Shown: positions 34,310-36,121 of the stretch, in pieces | How the letters are laid out: each line of letters opens with the position of its first letter | Numbering within the stretch: the first letter of the stretch is position 1 | Assembly (NCBI GenBank): GCA_020719775.1 | Contig: DYPS01000021.1 | Location: 1 to 36,121 of the forward strand | Reading direction: 5' to 3' | DNA length: 36,121 bases | Source of the DNA: Desulfosporosinus sp. | Lineage (GTDB): Bacteria; Campylobacterota; Campylobacteria; Campylobacterales; Arcobacteraceae | Notes under the pieces: model-generated | Told to the model about the DNA's origin: nothing | What the model saw: only the letters and a program-made list of their open reading frames with translations | The model's database searches: none | Position numbers and translations under genes: made by a program

Positions 34310-36121
34310 CGACAAGGCGACTCCTCGCCTTTTGTTGTCCATTTTTATTTTATCAACATCACTTTTGGGTAGCCAAAAATTTGATGATGGAACATATATG
34401 AGCAGGACTATGTTCAAAAATCCATATGCAAATATTCCAGCACAATGCTATATTGAAACATCATTTGGAACTCAAAATGCTTGTTTGTTTTGTCATAGCA
34501 ATGGTTTGGCAAACATAACTCTTGGAAATAACAATCCACAAGCAGGAGCCTCTTTGGTGACTGGTAATCTACAACTTGACTATGCTTTTGGTCCAGTAAA
34601 TGATTTTACTGTTTCTCCAAATATCAACCCTTGGGAAAATACACTTTATCCACATAAATTAAACGAAAAATTGAAAAAATTGAAAATTGATAGTTCAAAA
34701 TGGGATATGGATAAGTATGTCAAAGAAAATAATTGGCAAGTTGCTTTTGATAAAATAGGAACAAAAGGATTTAAATTTTTTCCAGACTTAAATCCATCGT
34801 TTTTACCAGCAAGAAGTGATGGTTTTGTGTATGATAAATCAGGCAATAATACACTTTGGAGAAGTATAAATTTCTTTCCATATGGTATATTTATCCCATT
34901 AACTGGCTCTGTTTCTGGAATTTATATAAGATTGCCAAAAATATTTGCTCAAAACAATAGCGGACAAATAGATATTGAAGTCTATAAACAAAATCTGCAA
35001 CTTTTAGAAGATGCTATAAAAGATAATTTAACTCAAAATTCACCAAAACATTATTTTGGAAAGGCTTCAAATATTGATGTTAAAAGAGGAAGCTATCCTA
35101 TAAATACTCAGTTTGCCCATCCACTACATTATGTTGATATGGACAAAAACGGGACAAGAGCAACTAGAGTAAAAGAGATACGATACTCATATAAATACCG
35201 AGACTTTACAAGCGGTGAACTTGCCATGAAAGAAGAAGATGGCAAAATTTATCTCAATCAATCTGAAGGATGGATCGATAATGGAGCTGGATGGTATTTA
35301 GCTGGATTTATTGAAGATAAAAAAGGAGATTTAAGAGCTCAAAATGGTGAAGAATTGATGCAGTGTGTTGGTTGTCATAGCGATAGATATGGATTTGAGC
35401 CATCATTTTTTACATCTGGCACATCAAACACAATAGACAACACTTGGGCATTTCCTAGAAAATTAACTGGTCAAATTGGCTGGGGAGAGATGGATTATTT
35501 AAGACATCAAGTTGATAAAGATGGCAAATCACACTCAAAAGTTAATGAAAAAATAAACAAACATGCAAAAATTGGTGAGTTTAGATTGTTTTTGGACTAT
35601 GTAGTTGGTGCTAATTTATACGGTTTGATGGATAAACACATTGAGACTTTTTTGACAAATGAAATCAAAAAAGAGAATGGATACAGCAATAGTTGGGTTC
35701 AAGTTGATCTGACTTCACCAAAAACTCTTAAATTATCCCAACAAAAAAGACAAAAATTACTTAGGGAATTTACAGCCAAAGGTAGATATCTAAACGATGA
35801 TGGGACAATAAAATCTGTATTTTTATATCCAACCAAGCAAAGTGCCCTAAACGGTGCCAAAAATTATCGAAAAGTTGTAGCGACACAAAGCTATACTCTC
35901 GGCAAAGATGTTTTTGACAAGACCCCTTTTACATACTTATATTATAGAGATAAAGCGACAAGCTTCAAAGCTGCCAATGGCAAAAAATATAAGGTAGGTG
36001 ATGTAATAAAAAGCAGACAATATATCAAAGATGAGACAATTTTAAAAGGTGTAGGCGATACAAAAACGCTGATTGATGAAAAATTAGAGTTTAAGGATGG
36101 CGGTACTTATTTTGAAAATTA
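34287..36121 (+). CDS. Diheme cytochrome c, reaches window edge
   Basis: Secreted multidomain protein with two heme sites, CLFCH (66-70) and CVGCH (360-364). The frame is open from the ATG at 34287, inside the last 23 bases of the PhoX-like gene. It gives a signal peptide with Lys and Arg, then LLLSIFILSTSLLGS. A TTG at 34332 would remove the charged part, so I prefer 34287 although its ribosome site is weak. After 611 codons the window ends with TA, so the gene either stops exactly there (TAA or TAG) or continues with Tyr. The 290 residues between hemes show no domain I recognise. Overlap suggests joint function with the PhoX-like protein in the periplasm. Confidence 0.8.
   Translation, partial: MVFQLLNNDKATPRLLLSIFILSTSLLGSQKFDDGTYMSRTMFKNPYANIPAQCYIETSFGTQNACLFCHSNGLANITLGNNNPQAGASLVTGNLQLDYAFGPVNDFTVSPNINPWENTLYPHKLNEKLKKLKIDSSKWDMDKYVKENNWQVAFDKIGTKGFKFFPDLNPSFLPARSDGFVYDKSGNNTLWRSINFFPYGIFIPLTGSVSGIYIRLPKIFAQNNSGQIDIEVYKQNLQLLEDAIKDNLTQNSPKHYFGKASNIDVKRGSYPINTQFAHPLHYVDMDKNGTRATRVKEIRYSYKYRDFTSGELAMKEEDGKIYLNQSEGWIDNGAGWYLAGFIEDKKGDLRAQNGEELMQCVGCHSDRYGFEPSFFTSGTSNTIDNTWAFPRKLTGQIGWGEMDYLRHQVDKDGKSHSKVNEKINKHAKIGEFRLFLDYVVGANLYGLMDKHIETFLTNEIKKENGYSNSWVQVDLTSPKTLKLSQQKRQKLLREFTAKGRYLNDDGTIKSVFLYPTKQSALNGAKNYRKVVATQSYTLGKDVFDKTPFTYLYYRDKATSFKAANGKKYKVGDVIKSRQYIKDETILKGVGDTKTLIDEKLEFKDGGTYFEN
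34308..34339 (+). promoter_or_regulatory. Terminator-like hairpin at the PhoX-like/cytochrome junction
   Basis: GGCGA-CTCC-TCGCC (34316-34329) forms a GC-rich stem followed by TTTTG. Imperfect outer pairing extends it to about 34309-34338, and T-rich DNA follows. It sits just after the PhoX-like stop and inside the cytochrome's signal-peptide codons, so it may attenuate the second gene. Confidence 0.5.

Noticed and set aside
34332-36121. TTG at 34332 as cytochrome start
   Set aside because: It would leave a signal peptide without positive charge; the ATG at 34287 supplies Lys and Arg before the hydrophobic core.
1-36121. CRISPR arrays, insertion sequences, prophage or toxin-antitoxin genes
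   Set aside because: No regularly spaced direct repeats, transposase motifs, terminal inverted repeats or phage-like proteins were seen on either strand.

Overview
The window looks like a chromosomal segment of a free-living Campylobacterota (Epsilonproteobacteria) species. The DNA is AT-rich. Promoters show exact TATAAT -10 boxes without clear -35 boxes, and TTG and GTG starts are common. A UbiD-type menaquinone (futalosine pathway) decarboxylase is present. Several gene blocks match Campylobacter order as I remember it: ffh-rpsP-KH-rimM, rpsB-tsf-ABC-acidic protein-gmk, and hemA-proS. I cannot name the genus; a Sulfurimonas-, Sulfurovum- or Arcobacter-like organism would fit.

Layout. 1-6 kb: yigZ and a DUF423 membrane protein, convergent with purH, then an overlapping pair on the minus strand (SUV3-like RNA helicase and a membrane-anchored DUF945-like protein). 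6-8.7 kb: ffh, rpsP, a KH protein and rimM on the plus strand. 8.7-12.7 kb: rpsB, tsf, a LolD-like ATPase, an acidic pseudo-receiver protein and gmk on the minus strand, with a structured rpsB leader. 12.9-15.8 kb: tRNA-Asn, rimO, a DUF309 protein and a TDT/SLAC1-family transporter. 15.8-18.2 kb: a monoheme cytochrome c and the UbiD decarboxylase, divergent. 18.2-25.8 kb: hemA, proS, ovoA, ovoB and then malic enzyme, all on the minus strand. 25.9-29.2 kb: argD, a TolC-like protein and a MidA-like methyltransferase with overlapping ends. 29.3-32.4 kb: recJ, rpsU, and a moaC-DUF493-HIT operon. 32.4 kb to the end: a secreted PhoX-like (DUF839) protein and an overlapping diheme cytochrome c that reaches the window edge.

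The most interesting content is, first, a two-gene set for ovothiol A biosynthesis. It consists of OvoA (iron sulfoxide synthase fused to an unusually short methyltransferase) and the PLP lyase OvoB, translationally coupled and packed behind hemA-proS. Second is a secreted PhoX-like protein that lacks the twin-arginine signal and the cysteine expected in PhoX, overlapping a diheme cytochrome gene with a terminator-like hairpin inside the cytochrome's signal-peptide codons. Third is a tail-to-tail junction between rimM and gmk, where the usual downstream genes of both operons are absent. RNA-level candidates include the rpsB leader, a hairpin between ffh and rpsP, a terminator inside the rpsP-rimM operon and a possibly leaderless recJ. 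All functions are inferred from reading translations; no database search was run.
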